Origin: Mucilaginibacter gracilis
GTDB taxonomy: Bacteria; Bacteroidota; Bacteroidia; Sphingobacteriales; Sphingobacteriaceae
DNA: 64,000 nt
Direction: 5' to 3'
Assembly (NCBI RefSeq): GCF_003633615.1
Contig: NZ_RBKU01000001.1
Coordinates: forward strand, 744,001-808,000
A program made the translations under genes and the position numbers. The notes under the pieces were generated by a model, which did no database searches, was not told the DNA's origin, and saw only the letters and a program-made list of their open reading frames with translations. Of the stretch, positions 36,713 through 47,286 are shown in pieces; position 1 is the stretch's first letter, and each line of letters opens with the position of its first letter.

Positions 36713-37041
36713 GAAATCTGGCGCTTTAAATTAACTTTTGCCGGAGATATTGATTTTTATTTTATCAACAGGGCATTCAGAAAAGCACCAACAATTTAAA
36801 AGCATTTTACGGCTTATAGGTACTGATTTAAGAAAGTAATAGGTAGAGTAAATCGCTGTTTAACAGTGATTATTTTGCATGGGGCTGCCGCTTCATTAGC
36901 ACAGGCAAACATGCGTGATACTATTTATTTATTTCATTATGTATCCCCGAAATATCAGAATTACCACAGTCATATTGCGCTGATATGAATATTTTATTCC
37001 ATGTGATTCGAAAAGTAAGTTTTTTAAAGCGCCGGATATTC
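36713..37041. other. Intergenic stretch between converging genes
   Basis: No gene, repeat or RNA was recognised. It separates the LytTR regulator (plus) from the 3' end of the thioredoxin lipoprotein gene (minus). Confidence 0.4.
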
Positions 37042-38148
37042 TCATTCTTTATCCAAAATAGAAAGCGTTTTATAATATTCTTCTTTTCTTAACGAACCTT
37101 CGAAACGTTGGATTAATTCTCCGTTTTTACCAACCAGCACAATTACGGGGATTGAAGAAATGTTATAGTGAAGATTGAAAATGCCTTTTGTTGAATCATT
37201 CGCTATTAATTGTTTCCAGGGCATCTTCTCAATAGCCACAGCTTCTTTCCAACTATTCTCATTGTTATCAATAGAAATATTTGTTATAGACAGCCCATTA
37301 TTATGGTATTTTTGGTAAATCTCTTTTAGTACAGGGATTTCTTTGCGACAAGGACCACACCAACTAGCCCAAAATACCAACATATTGAATTTCACATTAT
37401 CATCAAAAATATAGCTTTGCCCACCGTTTTCATTTTTAAGAACTATATTAGGCAACATGCTATTTCCCCTTTCTTGGTATGCCATCCAACTCTTTAACTT
37501 ATCGTATGGTGTCCAAGTTCTTGCCTCGTCGTTAAACGCCGCCGTAAGAAGGTTTAATTCATTAATTGTAAAAAGTTCGCGGTTTAGATAGATTAAGTTC
37601 AGCAGATAAAAAGAATAGGGATATTTCTTTATTAATTTTAAGTCAGCAGCAATTACTTCGTTTCGTTCCGCTGCATTTTGGTTTTTATTTAGATCTCCGA
37701 ATTGCAACTTTCTGTAAAATGGTTCATTTTGTTTGCTACCCCTGATTTCATAATAATCCTGATTTTCAACTTTATTAATGGAAGTGATGCCACGGTCAAC
37801 GAAAAATGTGCTTTCGATGTAATTTTTTCGATAAGGATTAAACAGTCCTATCGGCCATAAGCCTTTCACCCCTCTGGTGTCTCTCCACGTGCTCAATGCA
37901 GCTTCAAACGGCATAAAGGAAGATTTTGATTTTATCGTAAAAATGAACTTGCCGTTAACGACGTTTGCAGAGTCCTTTATTACATCTTTCTTGGAAATAT
38001 CTAATAAATATATTTTACCGTTTTTTGGAGTTTGAACGTCCCCTTTTATAACCGCATTCTTTTCAATGTTGAGATTACCGCAACTATAAATTCCTAACGC
38101 TAAAAATATCCCGGTAAGAAACTCTTTTAAATTCGTTGATTTTACCAT
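37042..38148 (-). CDS. TlpA/ResA-like thioredoxin-fold lipoprotein
   Basis: The 368-residue protein has a lipoprotein signal with Cys at about residue 23 (FLALGIYSCGNL). A DUF4369-like beta domain occupies about 30-110, followed by a helical linker and a thioredoxin domain with the CGPC active site in LVFWASWCGPCRKEIPVLKE. The cis-Pro loop is HYNISSIPVIVLVGKNG. It should reduce disulfides at the periplasmic face. It is 95 bases downstream of the GH43 gene on the same strand. It resembles the IS630-broken TlpA-like protein in layout, though it carries CGPC where that one has CAPC. Confidence 0.88.
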   Translation of the reverse strand: MVKSTNLKEFLTGIFLALGIYSCGNLNIEKNAVIKGDVQTPKNGKIYLLDISKKDVIKDSANVVNGKFIFTIKSKSSFMPFEAALSTWRDTRGVKGLWPIGLFNPYRKNYIESTFFVDRGITSINKVENQDYYEIRGSKQNEPFYRKLQFGDLNKNQNAAERNEVIAADLKLIKKYPYSFYLLNLIYLNRELFTINELNLLTAAFNDEARTWTPYDKLKSWMAYQERGNSMLPNIVLKNENGGQSYIFDDNVKFNMLVFWASWCGPCRKEIPVLKEIYQKYHNNGLSITNISIDNNENSWKEAVAIEKMPWKQLIANDSTKGIFNLHYNISSIPVIVLVGKNGELIQRFEGSLRKEEYYKTLSILDKE

Positions 38149-38243
38149 TATCAGGGCATTTTAATTGACTGAATTGAATCAAGATAGGTTCAACAACTTA
38201 GTAAGTTGGTTGAGCGGCAAATAGTAATTTCGTTCTGCAACGG

Positions 38244-40184
38244 TTAGTTTACGCCTTCCGAAGTCATTTTTATTCTTTTTATAGTACCATCGGCATTATA
38301 CAATAAACGGTCGATGCAGACAGAGCGACTAAAACTACCGCCATTTGGCTGTAGCGCACCATTATGATAAATAAAATACCATTCGCCTTTAAATTGAACT
38401 ATGGCCTGATGATTGGTATTGCTGTTTCCTGCAATTTCATTAATTATACCCTTGTATTGATAGGGGCCATTGATGTGATCGCTCATCGAATAAGAAATCT
38501 TTTCCGGAAACCCCGAAGCATAGGAAAGATAATATTTACCGTTATTAATGTGTATCCACGGTGCTTCAGTATAATCAGCCCCGTCGATGTTGATTTGTTT
38601 AACAGGGCCTTCAATTTCAATCATGTTCGGTTTTAATTTGGCACTGTAACATTGTCCGTTGCCCCAAAATAACCATGCTTGCCCATCTGTGTCGATTATA
38701 ACAGTAGGATCTATACAAGCCCAGGAATGTGTTGATGCGAAGCAATCTTTATTGGTAAGCAGTGGCTTGCCAAGTGCATCATGGTAAGGCCCTTCGGGCC
38801 TGTCGGCAACTGCCACGCCAATACCCGACCAGTTAGTGCTGATATACCAATAATATTTGCCGTTTTTTTCAATGACCTGCCCGGCATAAGCATCGCCGCT
38901 TTTTGCCCATTTAAAATCGCTAACCTTTAACGGCGCAGGGTATTCGGTCCAGTTTTTAAGGTCAGTGGTTGAATAAGCTAACCAATCATTCATTTTGTAG
39001 TTGCTTTGCCCCCCTGCGGCATCGTGCCCGGTAAATAACCAAAGCGTATCGTTTTTAACTAAAGCTGCAGGGTCTGCGGTGTACTCGTGTTTAATAACCG
39101 GATTGCCTTCGGCCTTAAAATGGTAAAGGTCGTTGGCAGATGCTGGCTGCAGCAATTGTTCGGGCACACCGCCCCATTGGGATTGTAATAAACGCGCCTC
39201 TTTCCGGGTAATGCTGATAACGCTGCCATGGCGCGGATTAAAATTTTTGGTAAATTTTTCTGGTTCCTGGGTAAAGTTTACAAGGTCTTTACTTCTTTGA
39301 AATTCGTATCGCAGATTAGCATAAAGGTCATACATCAGGATATAATCGTCCGAATTATTTAACTTGAATACGCTCGATCCCTCAACAACAGTATGCTTTT
39401 TCGAGTAAGCATCCAGATAAATGTCGTCCTCTTTCCATGGCCCTTGTAATGATTTACTAGTTGCCTGTTTTATTCCGTTTTGAATTTCTTTGCCGGTACT
39501 GTCTTTATTATTGCCTTTGAAAAAGAAATGATAAAGCCCATCCTTATGGATAATGTCGCCATCTATAGCGCCGTATTTAGCGCTAAACATCAACTTGGGC
39601 TCTTCAGTAAAACCGCTGAAATCTTTATTGGCATAAGCTGCATAAAAATCAAGTTTAGGATCATTTTTAAACCGTATAGTAAAATACACCAGATATTTTT
39701 TAGCCTTGGTGTCATAAATAGTTTGTGGTGCCCAAACCCATTTAACGTTACCGAATTTTTGAGGGTATAGCTTTGCAAGGTCAATTACCGAATGGTGCCA
39801 ATTAATTAAATCATCAGAATGCATCATGATAATACCCGGATTACTATCCCAGCCATTTTTGTAGGTATACATGTCTGTAGCCGTTATGTAATATGATTTA
39901 TCGTCTGCACCACGTAAAATATGCGGATCGCGTATCCCGCCGGTTTCCGATATTTCTTTGGATGGGATAATTGGTTTGTTATTGTTAAGCGCTACCCAGT
40001 TTACAGCATCGGAGCTTACCGCGAACCGCAGCTGCTCCTGCAGGTTTACGTCGCCCGAACCTTCAAAGTAGGCAAACAGATAGCCTTCAAAGTTTTTGGA
40101 GTGGTTTTGCTGACAAGAACTCTTACTTGAAAAGAAGCAAAACGTAGCAATTGATAAGATTAAGGTTATCTTTTTTAATTTCAT
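38244..40184 (-). CDS. Secreted glycoside hydrolase with two GH43-type domains
   Basis: The 646-residue protein has a signal peptide (1-24). The N-terminal five-blade propeller (about 33-330) has candidate catalytic residues Asp86 in GGIRDPHIL, an Asp in GAIDGDIIH and a Glu in VVEGSSVFKL. A second propeller (about 345-640) has Asp in EYTADPAALV, Asp in CIDPTVIIDTDG and Glu in DYTEAPWIHIN. Both blades sets fit GH43, whose members cleave arabinofuranosyl or xylosyl linkages in plant polysaccharides. Most GH43 enzymes have one propeller, often with a beta-sandwich, so two in tandem is notable. It lies beside a GH31 alpha-xylosidase and an HTCS regulator, which suggests hemicellulose side-chain removal. 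Confidence 0.85.
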   Translation of the reverse strand: MKLKKITLILSIATFCFFSSKSSCQQNHSKNFEGYLFAYFEGSGDVNLQEQLRFAVSSDAVNWVALNNNKPIIPSKEISETGGIRDPHILRGADDKSYYITATDMYTYKNGWDSNPGIIMMHSDDLINWHHSVIDLAKLYPQKFGNVKWVWAPQTIYDTKAKKYLVYFTIRFKNDPKLDFYAAYANKDFSGFTEEPKLMFSAKYGAIDGDIIHKDGLYHFFFKGNNKDSTGKEIQNGIKQATSKSLQGPWKEDDIYLDAYSKKHTVVEGSSVFKLNNSDDYILMYDLYANLRYEFQRSKDLVNFTQEPEKFTKNFNPRHGSVISITRKEARLLQSQWGGVPEQLLQPASANDLYHFKAEGNPVIKHEYTADPAALVKNDTLWLFTGHDAAGGQSNYKMNDWLAYSTTDLKNWTEYPAPLKVSDFKWAKSGDAYAGQVIEKNGKYYWYISTNWSGIGVAVADRPEGPYHDALGKPLLTNKDCFASTHSWACIDPTVIIDTDGQAWLFWGNGQCYSAKLKPNMIEIEGPVKQINIDGADYTEAPWIHINNGKYYLSYASGFPEKISYSMSDHINGPYQYKGIINEIAGNSNTNHQAIVQFKGEWYFIYHNGALQPNGGSFSRSVCIDRLLYNADGTIKRIKMTSEGVN

Positions 40185-40364
40185 TTAGTCGCTCTAAAAA
40201 CTTAGTTTTCTAAATTACAGCTATGTTAGCAAGAATATAATTTCATCTGAATTTTTTATCCCGATTTAACACCATGTAAGGTTACCTATTTGAACGTTTA
40301 CTTAATAAATTTCCACCAATTTAAATTAAAGAGTTTACCTTGGATCGACTGTATATTTCGTTTG

Positions 40365-40442
40365 TTAATCGGGTTTTGTGCTTTTTGCAGCTATACCTGA
40401 AGCCCAAAAAACAACTAGCAATAATTTTTTAAATGCTTTCAT
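40365..40442 (-). pseudogene. Orphan signal-peptide relic of a lost secreted protein
   Basis: ATG at 40442 starts 25 codons (MKAFKKLLLVVFWASGIAAK and five more) and a stop at 40365. The sequence is an almost perfect signal peptide, and nothing follows. The relic lies 13 bases after the GH31 stop, where the next gene of a polysaccharide-use cluster would begin. It probably remains from a deleted secreted enzyme. Confidence 0.45.
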
Positions 40443-40455
40443 CTTGGAAGTTTCA

Positions 40456-42774
40456 TTAAAGCTTCACTGTTGTTTTTGTACCGGTGTATGACACTATTTT
40501 TCCTTTTGCAGCATTCTCTGCACCAACCGGAGAAATATCCACATTGAATTTCCGGTTAGTAAGCATTCCTTCAAAACCTCCTCTGCGCGAATCAATTGTA
40601 AGCGTCTTTGCTTTATCATTCCAATGAAAAGTTATTTCGCTGTATTTTTGCTTCTCGTAGTTATAGTTATCGTTCTCGTCTTCATACAAGGTAAAGTCTC
40701 CGTCAGCACCCGGATAAATCCTGATATCAAGTTTATCCCATTTCTTTTCCAATGCGTATTGTACAGATGGGCCCCATGGGATAATGGTACCTGCTTTTAC
40801 AAAGAATGGAATAACATCGATAGGCGTTTTTTTATCGATCATTTTATTACCTGCAATCTTCTCACCAGTCCAGAAATCATACCAGTAACCGGCAGGAAGA
40901 TAAACTTGCTGGTCTTGTACATCTTTATCAGTTACAGGCGAAATCAATAAAGATTTGCCCAGTAAAAACTCGGAAGACAAGTTTCTAACTTTTCGGTCAT
41001 TAGGGTAATCAGCAAGCAGCGGACGTATAAATGACCCGGAATTATGCGTTACATTCCAACCTACCGAATAGATGTATGGCAGCAGTTTATACCTCAGGTT
41101 AATGTATTTTTCCTGAACATCAAAAGCCCAATCGCCCTTGTTACCAAACTGATAAATTTCCCTGGGTATATCCGTTCCGTGTGAGCGCATCATAGAGGTG
41201 AATGTGCTGAACTGCATCCAACGCACATAAAGTTTTTGGAATTCAGGATTCTTTGCCCCGCCGTCTTTCACAAATGCGCCTGCAAAGAAACCTCCGATAT
41301 CAACGTTCCAGTAAGGTAAACCTGTCATCCCAAAATTAAGTACCGCGGGTATCTGCCGCTTTAAATTCCCCCAGTTCGACCCTAAATCACCACTCCAGGT
41401 ATCAGACCCATTGCGTTGTTGCCCAGCAAAAGCCGAACGTGTCAGCAATACCACCCTTTTACGATCGCTGGTAAGGCGTTGGTTGTTGTATACGCCGCTC
41501 GTATGTTCGAGCGGAAAGGCATTTAGCCAATTCAAATATGTGCCGAGATAAGTTTGCTGATACCAGTCACTTTCCTTAATATTAATATGGTCGGGCTCTG
41601 TTGAATCCAGCCACCACGCATCCGGACCTAAAGAAAATATTCCTTTATTCAGATAATTCCAATAAATGCTTCTCGCTTTGGGATTGTAAACATCATAGGG
41701 CTTGGCACCACCTTTGGGCGGCCAAGTGTCAAAATCGATCAGCATATTCTTTTCCTTAAACTCTGCATATTGCTGAGTTTTGGGCCCAAATCCGGGCCAG
41801 GAAACTATAAATAAATGGGCATTTTGCTGATGCACACTATCTATCATCGCTTGTGGGCGCGGGTAAGTTTTTTTATCGAAAGCCATTGCATTCCAATTGC
41901 TGTCGGGCCCCCAGTACTGCCAATCCTGCACAATTCCATCTAAAGGGATATTTAATGCGCGGTACTTTTTTACAACATCCATTAACTCAAACTGTGTTTT
42001 ATACCGCTCACGAGACTGTATAAAACCGTAAGCCCATAGCGGCTTCATTGGCGCCTGCCCCGTTAGTTCACGCATTTTGGCAACCACCCCGTCTACGTTG
42101 CCGCCATACATAAAATAGTAGTCAGAGCAATCTCCCCGTTGCGAATCAAACGAAGTTTCCTGGGGTGTGTCTTCAAAAGTTGTCGGAGAATAGTTATCCC
42201 AAAAAACGCCATAACCTTTAGAAGATTGAATAAATGGGATGCTAACGCGTGTATTTTCCTGCTTTAAAAGGACTTTTTGGTTTCTCTGGCTTAATTTGCC
42301 ATTTTGTAACTGCCCTAATCCATATAAAGCTTCAGCCGTATCCAGGGTGAATGATTGTTTGACATCATACGTCTCGTGCCCATTATCCTGTACTGATGAA
42401 AAATTGGTACCGCGATCCTTTTCTGTCAGCAATTTTTTTCCGTTGAGTTCACTGAAGCGTACACGGCCGGTATTACGGTCAATAAAAACTATGATTTTAC
42501 TACTTTTAAAGTAAAGTTCATTATTAAGATTGCCGGATATAATTTTAACTTTCTCAGGGACTTTAATAACGGATAAGGACTGCTTTTTAAAATTATGATT
42601 AATGGGCGATTTAGTTACACGGACGATAGCCGGGCTATAAAATTGTACATTAACCTCCATTTTTTCAGCAGAGATCTTGACTCCAGAAAACGTACTTGTG
42701 TGAGTCTGTCCTTTGGTTAAAGCCGGCAAAGCTGCAATACCAAAGAATGAGGCATAGATTAGTTTTTTTAACAT
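40456..42774 (-). CDS. GH31 glycoside hydrolase, probable alpha-xylosidase
   Basis: From the ATG at 42774 (MLKKLIYASFFGIAALPALT) the protein has 772 residues with a signal peptide. A second frame start at 42804 adds ten residues before it. An N-terminal beta-sandwich precedes the catalytic barrel, in which GIVQDWQYWGPD, the nucleophile Asp in DAWWLDSTEPDH and the acid/base Asp in SDTWSGDLGSNW match GH31. The substrate-recognition motif FGMTGLPYWNVDIGGFF is also typical. A DUF5110-like C-terminal domain follows. Active-site sequence and context suit removal of alpha-xylosyl side chains from xyloglucan oligosaccharides in the periplasm. Confidence 0.88.
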   Translation of the reverse strand: MLKKLIYASFFGIAALPALTKGQTHTSTFSGVKISAEKMEVNVQFYSPAIVRVTKSPINHNFKKQSLSVIKVPEKVKIISGNLNNELYFKSSKIIVFIDRNTGRVRFSELNGKKLLTEKDRGTNFSSVQDNGHETYDVKQSFTLDTAEALYGLGQLQNGKLSQRNQKVLLKQENTRVSIPFIQSSKGYGVFWDNYSPTTFEDTPQETSFDSQRGDCSDYYFMYGGNVDGVVAKMRELTGQAPMKPLWAYGFIQSRERYKTQFELMDVVKKYRALNIPLDGIVQDWQYWGPDSNWNAMAFDKKTYPRPQAMIDSVHQQNAHLFIVSWPGFGPKTQQYAEFKEKNMLIDFDTWPPKGGAKPYDVYNPKARSIYWNYLNKGIFSLGPDAWWLDSTEPDHINIKESDWYQQTYLGTYLNWLNAFPLEHTSGVYNNQRLTSDRKRVVLLTRSAFAGQQRNGSDTWSGDLGSNWGNLKRQIPAVLNFGMTGLPYWNVDIGGFFAGAFVKDGGAKNPEFQKLYVRWMQFSTFTSMMRSHGTDIPREIYQFGNKGDWAFDVQEKYINLRYKLLPYIYSVGWNVTHNSGSFIRPLLADYPNDRKVRNLSSEFLLGKSLLISPVTDKDVQDQQVYLPAGYWYDFWTGEKIAGNKMIDKKTPIDVIPFFVKAGTIIPWGPSVQYALEKKWDKLDIRIYPGADGDFTLYEDENDNYNYEKQKYSEITFHWNDKAKTLTIDSRRGGFEGMLTNRKFNVDISPVGAENAAKGKIVSYTGTKTTVKL

Positions 42775-42889
42775 CGATAAATAGATTTTAATATGGCTTA
42801 TCAACGCAAACCTATCTTAAAAATCAAAACGGCGGTACTAATGATGTTGAATTTTAAGTTAATCATGTTGAATTTTTAGCATTTTACCG

Positions 42890-45800
42890 CTATCCGTTGT
42901 ATTGGGATGGTTTTACGCCAAATTCTTCCTGGAAACACTTGCTAAAATAACCGGAGCTATTAAAACCAGTGATTTCGGCAATTTGCGAAACTGAATAGCC
43001 CTTAGTTAGCAGTAATTGTGCTGCTTTTTTTAGCCGTACTGAACGAATAAACATTGATGGCACCAGCCCGGTTAGGGCTACCACTTTCCGATATAACCCA
43101 GATCGCTCCATATTCATATCGCTGCTCAATTGTTCAACAGAATAATCTAAATTGGAAAGGTTTTTTTCTACCGAGTCTATCAGTTTTTTAATGAATTTTT
43201 CATCAATATCTGAACTTACGGCAAGTGATAACGGGATAACGACGGCATTTTTAAACAAATCTTTGCGTTTTTTCTGATCTTCAAGCAGGTTTCTGATCCT
43301 TAACTGCAACAACTCCATATTAAAAGGCTTGGTGATATAAGCATCTGCTTTGGCCTGATAGCCTTCAATTTGCGAACTTTCTGCCCCCTTTGCCGTAAGC
43401 AATATGATTGGTATATGAGAGGTCTTTAAGTCGTTTTTTATGGCATGGCATAAATCAAACCCGTTTAATCCCGGCATCATTACATCGCTTATGATCAGGT
43501 CTGCACCGTTTCTCAATACGGTATCCAATGCATCGCGGCCATTTGCTACTTCTGTAACTTGATAATCGCCTTTCAACTGTTCAACTACAACCGTTCTTAG
43601 TTCATCATTGTCTTCTGCAATCAGAATTTTAGGAATATCGATTTCCTCTGTGTTAGGTTCCGATTTTAGATCGGGTTGTTTTTCACAAGGCTCAAGATTA
43701 GTAGGAAGACTGACCTTGAACATCGTGCCTTTATTTAACTCACTTTCAACAGTAATATTCCCCTGGTGAAGTTTTACATATTCTTTAACCAAATGTAATC
43801 CAATACCATTCCCGATTTCGCTGCTAAGTGCATGATTTGAGGCTTGGAAAAACCGGTTAAAGATAGAAGGAATATCTTCAGCCGATATCCCCGCCCCATT
43901 GTCGGTAATCCTAATCTCAACCATTTTGGCATCACTATCAGCAAGAACTAGTTGTTCAACAGTGATATTTATTGCGCCGTGGTCTGCAGTAAATTTAAAG
44001 GCGTTTGACAGCAAATTATTAATGATTACGCTAAATTTTTCGGTGTCAAGGTACATCCAAAGATGGCCCGGGGTATTTATTTCTAATCTGATGCTTCTTA
44101 ACAATGCAAGTTCCTTAAAAGGTTCGCATATTAGCTGTACATTTTCGGCTATGTCTGATAAGGTTAAATGTAAATTGCTTTGACTGGTATGTAATCGTTT
44201 AAAATCAAGCAATTGATTAACCATATCGAGAAGGTGCCGGGCATTCTTATAAATGCCACCTAACTGAAACTTTAGCTTTTCATCGCTTATATTTTTAATC
44301 ATTATCTCAAGCGGTGTGAGAATAAGGGTTAACGGCGTCCTGATCTCATGGCTCATGTTTGTAAAGAAATTAAATTTCAACTCATTCAATTTAATTTCCT
44401 GAGCTGCTTCAATCTTAAATTTAGCTCTTCTTTTATAACTCATAACAATCCAACTCATCAAAAAGATGCCTGTTATCCAATATAAAAGTATCATAGGCCA
44501 GCTTTTCCACCAGGGAGGCGTAATTATAATATCTAAAAAAGCATTATTCGTGTCCCATTTTCCCATGGGGGCTAAGACCTGTACCTGCAATTGGTAATGG
44601 CCGGGAGCAAGGCTGGTGTACGTGGCCTGTCCTATCCCATCAGCGGTTTGTGTTTGATGCCAAACATCATTATTGCCGTTAAGTTTGTACCTGTACAACG
44701 TATGGGAGGGATTGGCATAATTGAAGGCTGAAAAACTGATGTTAAAGAAATTTTGCAGGTAATTTAAACTTACCGTTCCGCCTGTTGTAACAGATTGATT
44801 CAATATTTTATGTCCATCGTAATTAATCCCGGGTTTAATATGCTCTCCCTGTACTACAAGATCACCGAAAACTGGTTTTAACGGTTGGGTAAGGCGGTAG
44901 ATTGATGTATTAATGATATTGAATCCATCTATTCCTCCGATTAAGATATTATTGTTGGAAATTTTAAGATTAGCGCGCTCATAAAACTGATCGCTTATGA
45001 TACCATCATTTTTCGAAAAATTAGTAAAACTGATTTTACTTAAATTCGTAATGTTTTCCAATCGGGAAACGCCGTAAGCTGTAGCTACCCAAATATTGTT
45101 TTTAGCATCCTGTGTTATAGATTTTATACCATTGTTTATCAACCCATTTTCGGTATGAAGGCAAAAAAGTTTTTTTGTATTAAAATTCCAGATGCATAAC
45201 CCATCCTGAGTTCCAATCCAAAGTCTGTCCAAAGAGTCAATTGCCAGACAATTAAACTGGTGATTATTCAACTGCCGGAAACTGTAGTTCCTAGAAAAAC
45301 GATCGAATGATGCGGTCTGATTATCTTCGTCGTAAACAAATACGCCCAAACCCGATACGCCATATAGTTTATTTCCTTTGCATACAAAGTCCGAAGCAAT
45401 TAAGACCTCCGAACGTCCTTCAATTTTGTTATAAACTGGTTCTATACTATTGGCTTGTGGATTTAGTTTATATAGTTTGTTGTCTTTCCCAATGATAAAT
45501 AAACGTTTTTGGCCATCTTCAACCATCTTAGTTACTTCTGGGATATTTATAACGGTAAGTTTTCCATTTAAATATTTTACCAACATATCAGCTTGTGCAA
45601 TCCAAACATTCTTTCGACTGTCTTTAAAAATAAATTGATTGTCGCTTTGCGTTGGCAATAACGGCCATATTTGTATTTTATCTGAAATGAAATCATAAAG
45701 AAATATACCCTGGTCGGTACCTAATAAAACTGTTTTGCCAGAATCCAGCTCTGCAAATGATTTAATATTAAGTTCTCTTTTGTTTTTAAGCGGAAAGTAT

Positions 45801-46840
45801 GAACGATCTACCTGCTTAATTTTGTAACTGGCAGGGTTATAAAAAAGAAGCCCTTTACTAAACGTTCCCAGCCAAAGCCCCCCCTGATGATCGTATGCAG
45901 ATGTACTGATTTCCGTGTTAATGGAGCGCCCATCCGTGAGATTTAATATTGAATTAAACTTTATGTTTTTGAGATCATTGTCCATAACCCATAAACCGTC
46001 ATGAACGGTTACGATTATACCGCACTGTGGACTTATACTAAGTGTATTTAAATTGTAGGGGGTGTCTAATACCTTGGTCCATTTTCGGGTGTGAATATCA
46101 AAAACCAGTAGCAGGCCCCTTAAACGATTGCGCAAAAGGAAAATTTTCCCGGAACCTTTTATTACATAAGTAGTATAGTTATAATTTGAAGCTGTTAATC
46201 CTTCAAAGGTGTTCTGTTTGAAAAGTACTTTCCGATCAGCCATATCCATGGCGATCATTATTCCGGAATGTAAAAAAAAATAAGCTATACCATTATCATA
46301 TGCTACATCCGATATTGGATCAGAGTCTTCAATATCGGATAGAGAAAGGAAAAGCTCTGCACGGTGAGATGAGCTCTTTTTTAGAAATAATTTCCCTGAT
46401 TTTGTGATTAACCAGAGATTATGCTGGCTATCAATGTAAAAGTCTGAAAGGCTTTCTTTGATCCCATATGATGCTAATACTGCGGCCAGATTTTCCTCCT
46501 GCCGTTCCAACTTAAGATCGATCAGCAATAGCTCTCCGTACCTTTTTAACCACAAGTGGCCGTTATTATCCGAATAAATATGATGTAAACCAGTATATCC
46601 GGGAATAGGATAACTAAAGTTTTCATTTATATGGAGGTATTGAAACGAAGCTCCATTATATAAGTTTATTATGCCTTCATTTACAAACACCATCTGTCCG
46701 TCAGGTAACTGCAAAATGCTTCTAAGGCTATTTTCTGAAAGCCCATCACGAGTATCAATGGGCTTAAATACACCCAATGACTGCGCAAAACAGCTGTAGT
46801 TTAATAACAATAAAAATGAAACTAAAAAAAATCTAATCAC
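42890..46840 (-). CDS. Hybrid two-component system sensor/regulator (HTCS)
   Basis: The 1316-residue protein carries a full phosphorelay. It has a signal peptide (1-19), periplasmic Reg_prop beta-propellers (about 25-690), a Y_Y_Y domain (about 700-765) and a membrane helix (about 775-795). Then come HisKA (His in FFTNMSHEIRTPLTLILTPL), HATPase (NGAGISAEDIPSIFNRFF, GNGIGLHLVKEY), a receiver domain (Asp in DLIISDVMMPG) and an AraC-type DNA-binding domain (about 1215-1316, GYSVSQIAEITGFNSSGYFS). HTCS proteins sense oligosaccharides directly and activate polysaccharide-use genes. It lies 86 bases upstream of the GH31 start (42774 to 42890) on the same strand and is probably its activator. No SusC/SusD pair is nearby. 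Confidence 0.93.
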   Translation of the reverse strand: MIRFFLVSFLLLLNYSCFAQSLGVFKPIDTRDGLSENSLRSILQLPDGQMVFVNEGIINLYNGASFQYLHINENFSYPIPGYTGLHHIYSDNNGHLWLKRYGELLLIDLKLERQEENLAAVLASYGIKESLSDFYIDSQHNLWLITKSGKLFLKKSSSHRAELFLSLSDIEDSDPISDVAYDNGIAYFFLHSGIMIAMDMADRKVLFKQNTFEGLTASNYNYTTYVIKGSGKIFLLRNRLRGLLLVFDIHTRKWTKVLDTPYNLNTLSISPQCGIIVTVHDGLWVMDNDLKNIKFNSILNLTDGRSINTEISTSAYDHQGGLWLGTFSKGLLFYNPASYKIKQVDRSYFPLKNKRELNIKSFAELDSGKTVLLGTDQGIFLYDFISDKIQIWPLLPTQSDNQFIFKDSRKNVWIAQADMLVKYLNGKLTVINIPEVTKMVEDGQKRLFIIGKDNKLYKLNPQANSIEPVYNKIEGRSEVLIASDFVCKGNKLYGVSGLGVFVYDEDNQTASFDRFSRNYSFRQLNNHQFNCLAIDSLDRLWIGTQDGLCIWNFNTKKLFCLHTENGLINNGIKSITQDAKNNIWVATAYGVSRLENITNLSKISFTNFSKNDGIISDQFYERANLKISNNNILIGGIDGFNIINTSIYRLTQPLKPVFGDLVVQGEHIKPGINYDGHKILNQSVTTGGTVSLNYLQNFFNISFSAFNYANPSHTLYRYKLNGNNDVWHQTQTADGIGQATYTSLAPGHYQLQVQVLAPMGKWDTNNAFLDIIITPPWWKSWPMILLYWITGIFLMSWIVMSYKRRAKFKIEAAQEIKLNELKFNFFTNMSHEIRTPLTLILTPLEIMIKNISDEKLKFQLGGIYKNARHLLDMVNQLLDFKRLHTSQSNLHLTLSDIAENVQLICEPFKELALLRSIRLEINTPGHLWMYLDTEKFSVIINNLLSNAFKFTADHGAINITVEQLVLADSDAKMVEIRITDNGAGISAEDIPSIFNRFFQASNHALSSEIGNGIGLHLVKEYVKLHQGNITVESELNKGTMFKVSLPTNLEPCEKQPDLKSEPNTEEIDIPKILIAEDNDELRTVVVEQLKGDYQVTEVANGRDALDTVLRNGADLIISDVMMPGLNGFDLCHAIKNDLKTSHIPIILLTAKGAESSQIEGYQAKADAYITKPFNMELLQLRIRNLLEDQKKRKDLFKNAVVIPLSLAVSSDIDEKFIKKLIDSVEKNLSNLDYSVEQLSSDMNMERSGLYRKVVALTGLVPSMFIRSVRLKKAAQLLLTKGYSVSQIAEITGFNSSGYFSKCFQEEFGVKPSQYNG

Positions 46841-47286
46841 GTTTTAATACGATTAATCAACATGGGGTTATCTAATCTATTGTCTGAAACAAAACTTCTT
46901 AAAAATCTTATGCACAGACACAAACGTATCGCTGCTTTCATAGCATTTCGTTCGGGACTTTAAATAAATCTGTATGAAGTAAGTTTCTCGAGTCAGGTCT
47001 CGAAATTGGTTTATATATTTAGTTTAACAGCACCAAATATAAAAACACACGATTGGTAACAACAACAATCATGATGAAATAAACTTCATTTTTGATGATT
47101 TTTCGTCAAAAAATTGAATTCATTGTAATTATTTGGCTTTAAACGGTTTATTACCTTTTAGTAATGTCATTCAATAATGATTCAAATTCAATCATTATGC
47201 TCTTGCTATGTGAATCCATTTGTTGTCTATGCAGACGCTTTTGAGCTATATGAAGACTGAAAAACAGGTTCATTTTATAACACCGA
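46841..47286. other. Intergenic stretch between HTCS gene and peptide gene
   Basis: No gene of recognisable type. The left part should hold the HTCS promoter. A 22-codon minus-strand frame (MDSHSKSIMIEFESLLNDIT and two more residues) is too short to support. No terminator hairpin was found after the peptide gene. Confidence 0.4.

Noticed and set aside
42890..46840. Full polysaccharide utilisation locus with SusC/SusD
   Set aside because: Regulator and two hydrolases are present, but no SusC/SusD pair was found nearby. I describe it only as a glycan-degradation group.
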